This document shows, in pieces, positions 47,307 through 57,260 of a stretch of 64,000 nucleotides of DNA. Position 1 is the stretch's first letter, and each line of letters starts with the position of its first letter. The notes beneath the pieces were generated by a model. That model made no database searches, was not told the origin of the DNA, and saw only the letters and a program-made list of their open reading frames with translations. Origin of the DNA: Streptomyces sp. NRRL F-5126 (GTDB taxonomy: Bacteria; Actinomycetota; Actinomycetes; Streptomycetales; Streptomycetaceae); NCBI RefSeq assembly GCF_000721265.1, contig NZ_JOFZ01000012.1, forward strand, positions 186,001-250,000. Reading direction: 5' to 3'. A program made the translations under genes and the position numbers.

Positions 47307-48373
47307 TTCTGGGCCGCCCATCCGGCGTAGAACAACCCGAGGCCGACGATCACGCACATGCCCTGCATGATCCAGAATCTGACCACCACAAGGACTTCGG
47401 ACCACCCCTTGAGTTCGAAGTGGTGCTGCAGTGGTGCCATCCGGAAGACGCGCCTGCCCGTCATACGGAACGAACCGACCTGGATGACCACGGACATGGT
47501 GATCAGGACGAAGAGGCCGCCGAGCACGGCCATCAGGAACTCGGTGCGCGAGGTGATCGCGAGGCCCGCGAACGCGCCGCCGAGGGCGAGCGAGCCGGTG
47601 TCGCCCATGAAGATCTTCGCGGGTGACGTGTTCCACCACAGGAAGCCGAAGCAGGCGCCCATCAGCGCGGACGCCACGACCGCGAGGTCGAGTGGATCTC
47701 GCACGTCGAAGCAGGCGTTGGGGTTCGTCAGGGTCACCGCGTTGGCGCAGGACTCCTGGAACTGCCACAGGCCGATGAAGGTGTAGGCGCCGAACACCAT
47801 CACGGAGGCGCCGGTGGCGAGGCCGTCGAGGCCGTCCGTCAGGTTCACGCCGTTCGACATCGCGAGGATCATGAACAGCGCCCAGACCACGAACACGACG
47901 GGCCCGATCGACCAGCCGAAGTCCGTGACGAACGACAGCTTCGTGGACGCGGGCGAGATGCCGCGGGCGTTGGGGTCCTGCAGCGCGAGCACCGCGAAAG
48001 CGATGCCGACGATCAGCTGCCCGGCCATCTTCGCCCTGGCCCGCAGCCCGAGCGACCGCTGCTTGACGATCTTGATGTAGTCGTCGAGGAACCCGACGAG
48101 TCCCATGCCCGTCATCAAGAACAGCACGAGCAGGCCGGAGAAGTGGAAGGCCTCGCCCGTGATCACCTTCGCCAGGACGTACGCGATGAGCGTCGCCAGG
48201 ATGAAGGCGATGCCGCCCATGGTGGGCGTGCCCTTCTTGCTGCCGTGGGTACGGGGCCCGTCGTCCCTGATGAACTGTCCGTACCCCTTGCGGGCCAGCA
48301 GCTTGATGAGCAGCGGGGTGCCGATCAGGGTCAGGAAGAGCCCGATGGCCCCCGCGAAGAGGATCTGCCTCAT
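47303..48373 (-). CDS. mraY: MraY, phospho-MurNAc-pentapeptide translocase
   Basis: MraY transfers phospho-MurNAc-pentapeptide to undecaprenyl phosphate, giving lipid I. The 356-aa product has about ten membrane helices, [19 protein letters not shown] (catalytic Asp pair), [25 protein letters not shown] and [14 protein letters not shown]. It overlaps murF (ATGA) and murD. Confidence 0.98.
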   Translation of the reverse strand: MRQILFAGAIGLFLTLIGTPLLIKLLARKGYGQFIRDDGPRTHGSKKGTPTMGGIAFILATLIAYVLAKVITGEAFHFSGLLVLFLMTGMGLVGFLDDYIKIVKQRSLGLRARAKMAGQLIVGIAFAVLALQDPNARGISPASTKLSFVTDFGWSIGPVVFVVWALFMILAMSNGVNLTDGLDGLATGASVMVFGAYTFIGLWQFQESCANAVTLTNPNACFDVRDPLDLAVVASALMGACFGFLWWNTSPAKIFMGDTGSLALGGAFAGLAITSRTEFLMAVLGGLFVLITMSVVIQVGSFRMTGRRVFRMAPLQHHFELKGWSEVLVVVRFWIMQGMCVIVGLGLFYAGWAAQK

Positions 48374-49809
48374 CGGCCGGCGACCTCGCCCTCGGCCGCG
48401 CCGTCGAGCAGGGCGAGGGCCACCCTCTCGAGCGCTGCCGACCTGGAAGCCTTCACCAGCACGACGTCTCCCGGCCGCAGTTCACTGCGCAGCAGGTCGA
48501 CCGCCGCCTGTGCGTCGGACACATGCACCGACTCCTCACCCCACGAACCCTCGTTGTATGCGCCCAGCCGCAGCCAGGACGCTTCCCTGCCCCCGACCGC
48601 CACGAGCTTGCTGACGTTGAGCCGGACGGCGAGCCGCCCGATCGCGTCGTGCTCGGTGAGCGCGTCGTCCCCGAGCTCGGCCATCGGGCCGAGCACCGCC
48701 CAGGTGCGTCCCCCCTCGGCCCGTGCGGCGCCGCCCATGGCGACCAGCGCGCGGAGCGCCGCTCGCACGGATTCGGGGTTCGCGTTGTAGGCGTCGTTGA
48801 CGATCGTCACACCGTCCGAGCGCTCGGTGACCTCCATACGCCAGCGGGAGAGGGTCCCCGCCGTCGAGAGCGCACCGGCGATCTCGACGACTGACAGGCC
48901 CAACTCGTGGGCTACGGCGGCCGCGGCGAGCGCGTTCGACACGTGGTGCTCACCGTACAGCCGAAGCGTCACGTCGCTGCACCCGGAGGGTGTCCGCAGC
49001 AGGAACGAGGCCTGTCCCGCGTCCGTCAGGCGCACGTTCTCCGCCCGTACGTCTGCTTCGTCCGACTCGCCGAACAGCACCACGCGCGCGGCGGTGCGGG
49101 AGGCCATGGCGCGCACGAGCGGATCGTCGGCGTTGAGCACCGCGATGCCGCCCTCGCCGGCCGGCGGCAGGGACTCGACCATCTCGCCCTTGGCGATCGC
49201 GATGTTCTCCTTGCTGCCGAACTCGCCGATGTGCGCGGAGCCCACGTTCAGCACGAGGCCGACACGCGGCGGGACGAGGCCCGTCAGGTACCGGATGTCG
49301 CCGATGTAGCGCGCGCCCATCTCCAGCACGAGGTAGCGGGTGTCCGCCTGCGCCCTCAGCGCGGTGATCGGCGCGCCGATCTCGTTGTTGAGGTTGCCCT
49401 CGGGCCAGATCGTGGGCGCCTTGGTGCGCAGCAACTGGGCGATCAGGTCCTTGGTGCTGGTCTTGCCCGCGGAGCCGGTGAGGGCCACCACGGTGGCGCC
49501 GAGGCGCTCCACGACGGCCTTGGCGAGGGCGCCGAGCGCCTCGACCACGTCCTTGACGATGATCGCCGGCACGCCGACGGGGCGCGTCGCGAGCACGGCG
49601 ACGGCACCCTTCTCGACCGCCTGGCGGGCGAAGTCGTGGCCGTCGGCGCGCTCGCCCGCGAAGGCCGCGAAGAGGCTGCCTTCGCGCACATCGCGGGAGT
49701 CGTGGACGACGGGTCCTGTGACCATGACGTCCCCGGACTCCGGATCCGGTATGTCGTGCGCCTGCCCGCCGACGATTGCGGCGACCTCGGCTAGGGAGAG
49801 GGCGATCAC
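48370..49809 (-). CDS. murF: UDP-MurNAc-tripeptide:D-Ala-D-Ala ligase
   Basis: MurF adds D-Ala-D-Ala. The 479-aa product begins [15 protein letters not shown] and has the P-loop [49 protein letters not shown] and [18 protein letters not shown] 49809 lies four bases after the murE stop. Confidence 0.97.
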   Translation of the reverse strand: MIALSLAEVAAIVGGQAHDIPDPESGDVMVTGPVVHDSRDVREGSLFAAFAGERADGHDFARQAVEKGAVAVLATRPVGVPAIIVKDVVEALGALAKAVVERLGATVVALTGSAGKTSTKDLIAQLLRTKAPTIWPEGNLNNEIGAPITALRAQADTRYLVLEMGARYIGDIRYLTGLVPPRVGLVLNVGSAHIGEFGSKENIAIAKGEMVESLPPAGEGGIAVLNADDPLVRAMASRTAARVVLFGESDEADVRAENVRLTDAGQASFLLRTPSGCSDVTLRLYGEHHVSNALAAAAVAHELGLSVVEIAGALSTAGTLSRWRMEVTERSDGVTIVNDAYNANPESVRAALRALVAMGGAARAEGGRTWAVLGPMAELGDDALTEHDAIGRLAVRLNVSKLVAVGGREASWLRLGAYNEGSWGEESVHVSDAQAAVDLLRSELRPGDVVLVKASRSAALERVALALLDGAAEGEVAGR

Positions 49810-49813
49810 TTGG

Positions 49814-51532
49814 TCATCCCTGACTGTTGTTCCTGTGACGACTGTTCTCGTGGCAGGGCTCGTCGTGGAGCGCGTGTGCGATGGCTTCCCGCAGGACCTC
49901 CCGGTCGTCGAAGGGGCGCACGACGCCCGCGATGTCCTGCCCCTGCTCGTGGCCCTTGCCGGCGATGAGCACGGTGTCACCCGGCTGCGCCCTGGCGACG
50001 GCGGTGGCGATGGCGCAGGCGCGGTCGGCGTCGACGAGGACGGCGCCCCGCTCGTGCGCCGGCACCTCGGCCGCGCCGGCGAGCATCGCGGCGAGGATCG
50101 CGAGCGGGTCCTCGGAGCGCGGGTTGTCGGAGGTCAGCACGGCGGTGTCGGCGAGGCGTGCGGCCGCCTGGCCCATCGGGCCGCGCTTGGTGGTGTCGCG
50201 GTCGCCGCCGCAGCCGAGCACGATGTGCACCTGGCCCTTGGTGACCTTGCGCAGGGACCGCAGCACCGACTCGACGGCGTCCGTCTTGTGCGCGTAGTCG
50301 ACGACGGCGAGGTAGGGCTGGCCCGCGTCGATGCGCTCCAGGCGTCCTGGCACGCCCGGTACGGCGGCGACGCCGTCGGCCGCCGTCTGCGGGTCGACGC
50401 CCGCGACGGCGAGCGCGACGATCGCGGCGAGGCTGTTGGCCACGTTGAACGGTCCGGGCAGCGGGGACTCCGCGTGGACGCGCACGCCGTCCGGGCCGAC
50501 GACGGTGAACGTGGAGCGGTGCGAGCCGACGCGGACGTCCTCGGCGCGCCAGTCGGCGTAGGGGTGGCCCTCGGCGGAGAAGGTCGTGATCGGCACGGTG
50601 GCCTCGGTGACGAGCCTGCGGCCGTACTCGTCGTCGTAGTTCACCACGCCCTTGCGGCTGCGCCCCGGGGTGAAGAGGCTCGCCTTGGCCTGGAAGTAGT
50701 CCTCCATGCCGTTGTGGAACTCCATGTGCTCCGGGCTGAGGTTGTTGAAGACGGCGACGTCGAAGACGCAGCCGTCGACCCGGCCGAGCACCAGCGCGTG
50801 GCTGGAGACCTCCATGGCGACGGACGTCACACCGCGCTCGCGCATCACGGCGAAGAGCGCCTGGAGGTCGGTGGCCTCCGGGGTGGTGCGCTCCGACTTG
50901 ATGCGCTCGTCGTCCACGCGCATCTCGACGGTGCCGATCAGGCCCGTGCGGTGGCCCGCGCCGCGCAGGCCTCCCTCGACGAGGTAGGCCGTGGTGGTCT
51001 TGCCCGAGGTGCCGGTGATGCCGATCTGCAGCAGGTCCTCGCCGGGGCGACCGTAGATCGCGGCGGCCAGCTCGCCCATCCGGGCGCGCGGGTCGTCCAC
51101 GACGAGCACGGGCAGCCCGGTGGCGACCGCGCGCTCGCGGCCCGCGGGGTCGGTCAGTACGGCCGCGGCGCCGAGCTCGGCGGCCTGCGCGGCGAAGTCG
51201 GCGCCGTGCAGGCGGGCGCCGGGCAGGGCGGCGTACACGTCGCCCGGACGCACCGCGCGCGAGTCGTGGGTGATGCCGGTCACGGCGCCCTCGCCGGCGG
51301 CGCGCGTCCCGTCGAGGAGCCGCGCCAGACCGTCGAGCGGGGTGGGCTCCACCCGGGCGGGGCGCGGGGGCCCCGGCCTGGTCTCGGGGGCGGGCGCGGG
51401 GTCGGTCGGGTTCTGATCAGCTTGTGGCACGGCGGTGAGCGTACCCGCCTGCGCGGGGCTCGGGCCAAGCGAGGCCGACGCGCCGTCCTGGCGGGCCGGG
51501 CGGTCGCCGGGTGGTGTGGTGTCGATCGTCAC
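49814..51532 (-). CDS. murE: UDP-MurNAc-dipeptide:diaminopimelate ligase
   Basis: MurE adds DAP. The 572-aa product has GITGTSGKTTTAYL, the HSPEH-like NNLSPEHMEFHNGMEDY, and DNPRSEDP, whose Arg marks DAP-type enzymes rather than Lys-type. Streptomyces walls use LL-DAP, so that is the probable substrate. A hydrophilic Pro-rich extension of about 60 residues precedes the Mur domain. GTG 51532. Confidence 0.97.
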   Translation of the reverse strand: MTIDTTPPGDRPARQDGASASLGPSPAQAGTLTAVPQADQNPTDPAPAPETRPGPPRPARVEPTPLDGLARLLDGTRAAGEGAVTGITHDSRAVRPGDVYAALPGARLHGADFAAQAAELGAAAVLTDPAGRERAVATGLPVLVVDDPRARMGELAAAIYGRPGEDLLQIGITGTSGKTTTAYLVEGGLRGAGHRTGLIGTVEMRVDDERIKSERTTPEATDLQALFAVMRERGVTSVAMEVSSHALVLGRVDGCVFDVAVFNNLSPEHMEFHNGMEDYFQAKASLFTPGRSRKGVVNYDDEYGRRLVTEATVPITTFSAEGHPYADWRAEDVRVGSHRSTFTVVGPDGVRVHAESPLPGPFNVANSLAAIVALAVAGVDPQTAADGVAAVPGVPGRLERIDAGQPYLAVVDYAHKTDAVESVLRSLRKVTKGQVHIVLGCGGDRDTTKRGPMGQAAARLADTAVLTSDNPRSEDPLAILAAMLAGAAEVPAHERGAVLVDADRACAIATAVARAQPGDTVLIAGKGHEQGQDIAGVVRPFDDREVLREAIAHALHDEPCHENSRHRNNSQG

Positions 51533-51556
51533 GTGCGGTTCCTGGTGCTCTGGGGG

Positions 51557-53545
51557 TCAGTCGCGGGATCCCGGCTCGAAGGTGACGGGCAGCTTCGCCG
51601 GCTTGCTGCCGCTGGGCGGTACCTGGAGCGTCTTGAGGGAGAACTCCATGACCTTCTTGAAGATGGGTCCGCAGATGGAGCCGCCGAAGTACGACCCCTT
51701 GGTCGGATTCTGGATGGCGCAGTACACGGTGACACGGGGCTTGTCCACGGGTGCGAACCCCGCGAACGACGCGGTGTACCCGTGGTAGCCGCCGGTCTTC
51801 GGGTCCACCCGGTTGGCGGTGCCCGTCTTGCCGGCCACACGGTAGCCGGGGATCTGCGCCGAGTTCCCCGTGCCCTCCACGTTGCCGACCACCGACTCCA
51901 GCATGTTGCCGACGGTGTGCGCGGTCTTGGCGCTGACGACGCGGGTCTTCTTGGGCGCGGGGCTCGGGGTGAAGCGGCCGTCGGGGCCGCGGGTGCCCTT
52001 GATGAGCGTCGGCTGGACGCGCACCCCGCCGTTGGCGATGGTCGAGTACACGGACGCCGCCTGGAGTGCGTTGATCGAGAAGCCCTGGCCGAAGGGGATC
52101 GTGAACTGCTGCGACGTCGACCAGTCCTGCGGCTTGGCGAGCAGGCCCCGCGTCTCGCCGGGGAAGGACAGTCCGGTGGGCTGCCCGATGCCGAACTTGC
52201 TGAGGTACGAGTAGAGCACCTCGTCGGCCTGGGCCTGCGTCTTGCCGAGGTGGCCTGCCGCCTCGATGGTGCCGATGTTGCTCGACTTGGCGAGGACGCC
52301 GTTGAGCGTGAGGTACTCGGTCGCGTGGTCGATGTCGTCGTGGAAGAGGCGGTCGCCCCGGTGCAGCCGGTTCGGCACGACGACGTGGGTGAGCGCGGTG
52401 GCCGCCTTCTCCTGGAGCACCGCGGACATGGTCATGACCTTGGCGACGGAGCCCGGCTCGTAGGCGTCCTGGAGCGCCGCGTTGCCGAGGTTCGCCGGTT
52501 TCGCGGACGACAGGTCGTTCGGGTCGAAGCTCGGCGCGTCGGCCATGGCCAGCACCTGGCCGTTGCGCGCGTCCTGCACGACGACGTACCCGCGGTCGGC
52601 CTTGGACTTCTTGACCTGTGCCGCGATGGCCTTCTGCGCGGCCCACTGGATGTCGCGGTCCAGGGTGAGCTCGACGTCGGTGCCCGGCACGGCCGGCTTC
52701 TCGCTCGAGCTGCCCGTGGGCACGCGCCGCCCGCCCGACTGCGTGTACGAGATCTCGCCGTCCTTGCCCGCGAGCTCCTTGTTCAGCATCGATTCGAGGC
52801 CGCCCGCGCCCTTTCCGGCGCCGTTGACGAAGCCGAGCACGCCGGCGGCGAGCTCGGCGTTGGGGTACACGCGCTTGCTGGACTCCTCCTCGAAGACGCC
52901 TGCGAGCGGGTTGGTGCCGGGCCCGCCCGCGGCCGAATCCTTGCTCGCCTTGGCGGCGAGCACGTTCTTGAGGTCCTTGATCTGGTTCCAGACCTGGGGG
53001 GTGCGCCGGGGCGCGAGCATGGCGTAGCGGGACTTCGGCGTCTTGAGCTTCTTGACCAGGGCCGCCTGGTCGACGCCGAGGATCGGGGCCAGGAGCGCCG
53101 CCGCGCGCTCCGGCGTGTCGGGCGCCTTGGAGAACTTCGGGGTGAACATCGACGGGTCGGCGGTGATGTCGTAGGCGTCGTCGCTGGCCGCGAGGGAGAC
53201 GCCCGACCTGTCGGTGATCTCGCCGCGCTCCGCGGCGATGGTCGACTTGAGCACGCGGTTCTCGTCGGCCTTCGCGGTGTACGCGGTCGCGTCCACGGCC
53301 TGTACCTGCAGGAGCCGCACGACGAACACGAGCATGACGAGCGACATGGCGAAGGCGACGAACCGCAGCCGCGGCTTCGGGCTGCCGAGCGTCAGCCGGC
53401 GCGGCGTGCGCGGGGGCCCGGTCCTGTACGTGCGGCGCCTGGCGGGCCGCGGCCTGGAGCCGGGCCCCGGGCGGGCGCCGCCGGAGGGCCGCGCGGGGCC
53501 AGGCACCCTGCGGCGTGGCGGTTCCTGGGAGGGCACTCGAGTCAC
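51557..53545 (-). CDS. ftsI: FtsI (PBP3), septal transpeptidase
   Basis: FtsI crosslinks septal wall with FtsW. The 662-aa class B PBP has an Arg/Pro-rich cytoplasmic tail, one membrane helix (about 60-80), a dimerisation domain, and the motifs SxxK (GSVAK), SSN and KTGTA. No PASTA domains are present. GTG 53545 overlaps the ftsL stop. Confidence 0.97.
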   Translation of the reverse strand: MTRVPSQEPPRRRVPGPARPSGGARPGPGSRPRPARRRTYRTGPPRTPRRLTLGSPKPRLRFVAFAMSLVMLVFVVRLLQVQAVDATAYTAKADENRVLKSTIAAERGEITDRSGVSLAASDDAYDITADPSMFTPKFSKAPDTPERAAALLAPILGVDQAALVKKLKTPKSRYAMLAPRRTPQVWNQIKDLKNVLAAKASKDSAAGGPGTNPLAGVFEEESSKRVYPNAELAAGVLGFVNGAGKGAGGLESMLNKELAGKDGEISYTQSGGRRVPTGSSSEKPAVPGTDVELTLDRDIQWAAQKAIAAQVKKSKADRGYVVVQDARNGQVLAMADAPSFDPNDLSSAKPANLGNAALQDAYEPGSVAKVMTMSAVLQEKAATALTHVVVPNRLHRGDRLFHDDIDHATEYLTLNGVLAKSSNIGTIEAAGHLGKTQAQADEVLYSYLSKFGIGQPTGLSFPGETRGLLAKPQDWSTSQQFTIPFGQGFSINALQAASVYSTIANGGVRVQPTLIKGTRGPDGRFTPSPAPKKTRVVSAKTAHTVGNMLESVVGNVEGTGNSAQIPGYRVAGKTGTANRVDPKTGGYHGYTASFAGFAPVDKPRVTVYCAIQNPTKGSYFGGSICGPIFKKVMEFSLKTLQVPPSGSKPAKLPVTFEPGSRD

Positions 53546-54123
53546 CTGCCGGGAGTGGTGGTGGGGGTGGCCGCCGCGCCCCGCGGCGCGGCGAGCGGCA
53601 CGGCGGCGGGTGCCGATGCCGAGGCCGGGGCGCTGCCGCCGGGCGAGGGGCTCGCGGTGGGGTTCGCGGACGTGGTGGGGCTGGCGCCGGCGCTCGCGGA
53701 CGGCGCGGGCGTCGCGGACGGCGTCGGGCTCGGCGGCGGCGGGAGGGCGTGCGCCTTCGTCGGGCGCCCGCGCACCGTGCCGTCGGGCTCAAGGAAGGCG
53801 GGGTTGCCGCCCGGCACCATGCCGAGCTCGCGGGCGCGCCGCGCGAGCGCGTCGGGCGCGGACTTGTCGTCGACGTCACGGCGCAGGGCCTGCTGGTCGT
53901 CCGTCAGGTCCTGCGTCTGCTTCTTCAACTTGCTGAGCTGGAACGAGCCCTCGTTGAGCGAGGAGTTCAGCATCAGCAGCGCGATCAGGCCGCCGGCGAG
54001 CAGCACCACCACCAGCAGCACGAAGGGGGTGCGCGCGGCCGAGCTTGTGCCGGAAGGCAGCAGTCCGGCGAGCCGCGCCGCACGGCCGCGCAGCTGCCCG
54101 CCCCTGCCGGGCCCCGCGCTCAC
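53542..54123 (-). CDS. ftsL: FtsL-like septum formation protein
   Basis: The 193-aa product has a basic cytoplasmic part, one membrane helix (about 34-54), a coiled coil ([24 protein letters not shown]), the conserved [12 protein letters not shown] motif, then a long Ala/Pro/Ser/Thr-rich tail (about 125-193) not found in short FtsL proteins. It overlaps rsmH and ftsI by four bases each. Confidence 0.93.
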   Translation of the reverse strand: MSAGPGRGGQLRGRAARLAGLLPSGTSSAARTPFVLLVVVLLAGGLIALLMLNSSLNEGSFQLSKLKKQTQDLTDDQQALRRDVDDKSAPDALARRARELGMVPGGNPAFLEPDGTVRGRPTKAHALPPPPSPTPSATPAPSASAGASPTTSANPTASPSPGGSAPASASAPAAVPLAAPRGAAATPTTTPGR

Positions 54124-55082
54124 TGCGCGTCCTCCCTGATGCGCTGGGCGCCCCGCAGCCGGGCGGAGGCGGCCCTGCTGTTCTCGCCGACCTCGTCCTG
54201 CGCCGGCGTCTCCGCCCCGCGCGTGAGGAGCTTGAGGCGCGGCTGGTAGCGCTCGGGCACGACGGGCAGCCCAGGCGGGGCGGTGCTGGTGGCACCCGCG
54301 GTCAGCGCCTGCTTGACGATGCGGTCCTCCAGCGAGTGGTAGGAGAGGACGGCGATGCGGCCGCCGACCGCCAGTGCGCTCACGGCGGCGGGCACCGCGC
54401 GCTCCAGGACGGACAGTTCGCCGTTGACCTCGATGCGCAGGGCCTGGAACGTCCGCTTGGCGGGGTTGCCGCCGGTGCGCTTGGCGGCCTGCGGCAGCGC
54501 GTCCCTGATCAGCTCGACGAGCCGGGCGCTGCGGTCGAAGGGCTCCTTGGCGCGCTCCCTGACGACGGCCTCGACGATCCTTTTGGCCTGCTTCTCCTCG
54601 CCGTACATGCGCAGGATCCGCACGAGTTCGCCCGGCGGGTAGGTGTTGAGCACCTCGGCCGCGCTCGCGCCCGCGGTCTGGTCCATGCGCATGTCGAGGG
54701 GCGCGTCCTGGGCGTAGGCGAAGCCGCGGTCCGCCTCGTCCAGTTGCATCGAGGAGACGCCGAGGTCGAACAGGACGCCCTGGACACGGGGGACGGAGAG
54801 CCGGTCGAGCACATCGGGCAGCTCGTCGTACACGGCATGCACCAGGGTCGCGCGGTCGCCGTAGGGGGCGAGCCGCTCGGCGGACAGCCGCAGTGCCTCC
54901 TTGTCCCGGTCGAGGGCGATCAGGCGCGCGGCGGGGAAGGTGGCGAGCAGGGCCTCGCTGTGGCCGCCGAGGCCGAGGGTGCAGTCGACGACGGTGGCGC
55001 CGGGGCCGGCGAGGGCGGGGGCCAGCAGGTCAAGGCACCTCTGGAGCATCACCGGTACGTGCCGCTCGCTGCGCTCGCTCAT
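54120..55082 (-). CDS. rsmH: 16S rRNA (cytosine-1402-N4) methyltransferase
   Basis: RsmH (MraW) methylates C1402 of 16S rRNA. The 320-aa product starts [17 protein letters not shown], has the SAM motif [34 protein letters not shown] and [12 protein letters not shown]. It is the first gene of the dcw cluster here. There is no mraZ upstream. Confidence 0.97.
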   Translation of the reverse strand: MSERSERHVPVMLQRCLDLLAPALAGPGATVVDCTLGLGGHSEALLATFPAARLIALDRDKEALRLSAERLAPYGDRATLVHAVYDELPDVLDRLSVPRVQGVLFDLGVSSMQLDEADRGFAYAQDAPLDMRMDQTAGASAAEVLNTYPPGELVRILRMYGEEKQAKRIVEAVVRERAKEPFDRSARLVELIRDALPQAAKRTGGNPAKRTFQALRIEVNGELSVLERAVPAAVSALAVGGRIAVLSYHSLEDRIVKQALTAGATSTAPPGLPVVPERYQPRLKLLTRGAETPAQDEVGENSRAASARLRGAQRIREDAQ

Positions 55083-55398
55083 GCGCCCTCTCTGGTCCGG
55101 CGCGCGGTACGCGGGGGCCTGGCCCCGCCCGCTCGCCCGGTAAAGCGTGGGTGCCGGCGCCGCGAGGGCGCCGCCCGGACCGTCGAGCGGAAGGAGGCCG
55201 ATCCGCACGTTCGCCGCGCACGCGGGGAATTCGGCAGGTGTGCGGTGGATGACCGCGGACTTCGCGCCACTTTAGTCCACAGTCCCTTACGGTCAATCAA
55301 CCGGCAGGCGCGTCGCCGCGGTCGTGGCCGGAGCGGAAAAATCGGGACGTTCGCCGCACATCACGACCCGCGCCGGAGCCGATCCCGTCCCGCCCCGA

Positions 55399-55404
55399 TA
55401 CCTT
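55399..55404 (+). promoter_or_regulatory. Possible -10 box of a leaderless carbonic anhydrase mRNA
   Basis: TACCTT is followed by seven bases and then the ATG at 55412, with no ribosome site. This matches the TANNNT plus 6-8 nt layout of leaderless actinomycete genes. No -35 is evident. Confidence 0.35.
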
Positions 55405-55411
55405 CTTGTCC

Positions 55412-55954
55412 ATGACGACCCCGACTGATTCGAACAAGGAGCCCTCGGTCGCGACGCCCGAAGGCGGCACCGACCGGCTCGTGGAGGCCAACGCCCGGTA
55501 CGCCGAAACCTTCGAGGATCCGGGACTCAGCGCCCGGCCCTCCAAGCACGTGGCCGTCGTGTGCTGCATGGACACCAGGATCGACCTGGCCAAGGCGCTC
55601 GGCCTCACGGTGGGCGACCACCACACCCTGCGCAACGCGGGCGGCACGGTCACCGACGACGTGATCCGCTCGCTCGCCGTCAGCCAGCGGGCCCTCGGCA
55701 CCACCAGCGTCGTCCTGGTGCACCACACCCGGTGCGGCATGACGACGATCACCGAGGACTTCAGGGACGAGATCGAGCAGGAGGTGGGACAGCGGCCGAC
55801 CTGGCCGGTCGAGGCGTTCAAGAGCGCCGAGGCCGACGTGCGCCAGTCGATCCGCCGGGTGCGGACCTCACCGTTCCTGCCGCACGTGGACGACGTGCGC
55901 GGCTTCGTGTTCGACGTGGAGACCGGCCGCCTGGCCGAGGTCGCCGCGGACTGA
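55412..55954 (+). CDS. Beta-carbonic anhydrase
   Basis: The 180-aa product has the beta-class zinc site: Cys and Asp/Arg in CMDTR (about 52-56) and HHTRCGM (His 105, Cys 108). It interconverts CO2 and bicarbonate. It is divergent from rsmH and lies 230 bp before the MoxR operon. ATG 55412 is preferred to the TTG two codons upstream. Confidence 0.93.
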   Translation: MTTPTDSNKEPSVATPEGGTDRLVEANARYAETFEDPGLSARPSKHVAVVCCMDTRIDLAKALGLTVGDHHTLRNAGGTVTDDVIRSLAVSQRALGTTSVVLVHHTRCGMTTITEDFRDEIEQEVGQRPTWPVEAFKSAEADVRQSIRRVRTSPFLPHVDDVRGFVFDVETGRLAEVAAD

Positions 55955-56186
55955 CGCCCACCGCCCGGGCGCGGCCCGGCGGGTCGCGCTTGCCGACGGA
56001 GCGACGACGGACAAGTGACACGAAGCGGTAACGGCAACAAGAATGCGTCGGGGACGCCACTCCCGGAACCTTCCGGGAGCGGTGTCCGTATTCGGGGTGT
56101 ACCGGGCCGCTCATGGCGTGCCCGGGCTTCCATGGGGTACCCCCCGCTCCCTCAAGGAGCGGCGGGGCAGGGCCGAGGAGGGCCGG

Positions 56187-57260
56187 GTGACGACGTATGA
56201 CGATCGAGCGCACCAAGGGGGTCTCCCCGGCCGGGCGTACGGGCGGGTGGGAGAAGACCTGACCGCGGCGGCGGAGCGGGTCCGTGCGTCGGTCGAGGGT
56301 GTGATCGAGGGCAAGCCCGAGGTCGTACGGCTGGCGCTGACGGTGCTGCTCGCCGAGGGCCACCTCCTCATCGAGGACGTCCCCGGCGTCGGCAAGACCA
56401 TGCTCGCGAAGGCGCTGGCCAGGTCCATCGACTGCTCGGTGCAGCGCATCCAGTTCACGCCCGACCTGCTGCCCTCCGACATCACCGGGGTGTCGATCTT
56501 CGACCAGCAGCGGCGGGACTTCGAGTTCAAGCCGGGCGCGATCTTCGCGCAGATCGTGATCGGCGACGAGATCAACCGGGCCTCGCCCAAGACGCAGTCG
56601 GCGCTGCTGGAGTCGATGGAGGAGCGCCAGGTCACGGTCGACGGCACGACGTACGAGCTGCCGAACCCCTTCATGGTGATCGCGACGCAGAACCCGGTCG
56701 AGATGGAGGGCACGTACCCGCTGCCCGAGGCGCAGCGCGACCGGTTCATGGCGCGCGTGTCCATCGGCTACCCGAGCGCCGAGGCCGAGCTGCGCATGCT
56801 GGACGTGCACGGCGGCCTCTCGCCCCTGGACGACCTCGAACCGGCCGCCCACGCCCAGGACATCATGAAGCTGATCGAGGCCGTGCGCAGCGTGTACGTG
56901 GCACAGGGGGTGCGGCGCTATGCGGTGGACCTGGTCGGCGCCACCCGTGCCCACCAGGACCTGCGGCTCGGCGCCTCCCCGCGGGCGACGCTGCACCTGC
57001 TGCGCGCCGCCAGGGCGGCGGCGGCGCTCGACGGCCGCGACTACGCCCTGCCGGACGACGTCCAGGCGCTGGCCCCCGCGGTGCTCGCGCACCGGCTGCT
57101 GCCCACCGCGCAGGCCCAGCTGGGCCGCAGGACGGCCGAGCAGGTCGTCCTCGAGATCCTCCAGAACACGCCGCTGCCGTCCGCCGACGGCGGGCACGCT
57201 CCGTCCACCGCCGCGCAGGGGCCCTCCGGCGGCCGGCGGCCCGGATCTCGGCGGCCGTGA
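56187..57260 (+). CDS. MoxR-family AAA+ ATPase
   Basis: The 357-aa product has Walker A EDVPGVGKTML, Walker B GDEINRASPKTQSALLESMEE, sensor 1 IATQNPVE and the MoxR lid PLPEAQRDRFM. MoxR ATPases act as chaperones for partner proteins, often DUF58 proteins with VWA-like folds. GTG 56187 has a GAGGAGG site; the open frame to 56043 has no family similarity. Overlaps the DUF58 gene. Confidence 0.95.
   Translation: MTTYDDRAHQGGLPGRAYGRVGEDLTAAAERVRASVEGVIEGKPEVVRLALTVLLAEGHLLIEDVPGVGKTMLAKALARSIDCSVQRIQFTPDLLPSDITGVSIFDQQRRDFEFKPGAIFAQIVIGDEINRASPKTQSALLESMEERQVTVDGTTYELPNPFMVIATQNPVEMEGTYPLPEAQRDRFMARVSIGYPSAEAELRMLDVHGGLSPLDDLEPAAHAQDIMKLIEAVRSVYVAQGVRRYAVDLVGATRAHQDLRLGASPRATLHLLRAARAAAALDGRDYALPDDVQALAPAVLAHRLLPTAQAQLGRRTAEQVVLEILQNTPLPSADGGHAPSTAAQGPSGGRRPGSRRP

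Noticed and set aside
49340..54139. 1599-codon open frame on the plus strand
   Set aside because: Antisense to murF, murE, ftsI and ftsL, which have clear family motifs. The long frame is a by-product of high GC; its translation is low-complexity Arg/Ala/Val/Gly.
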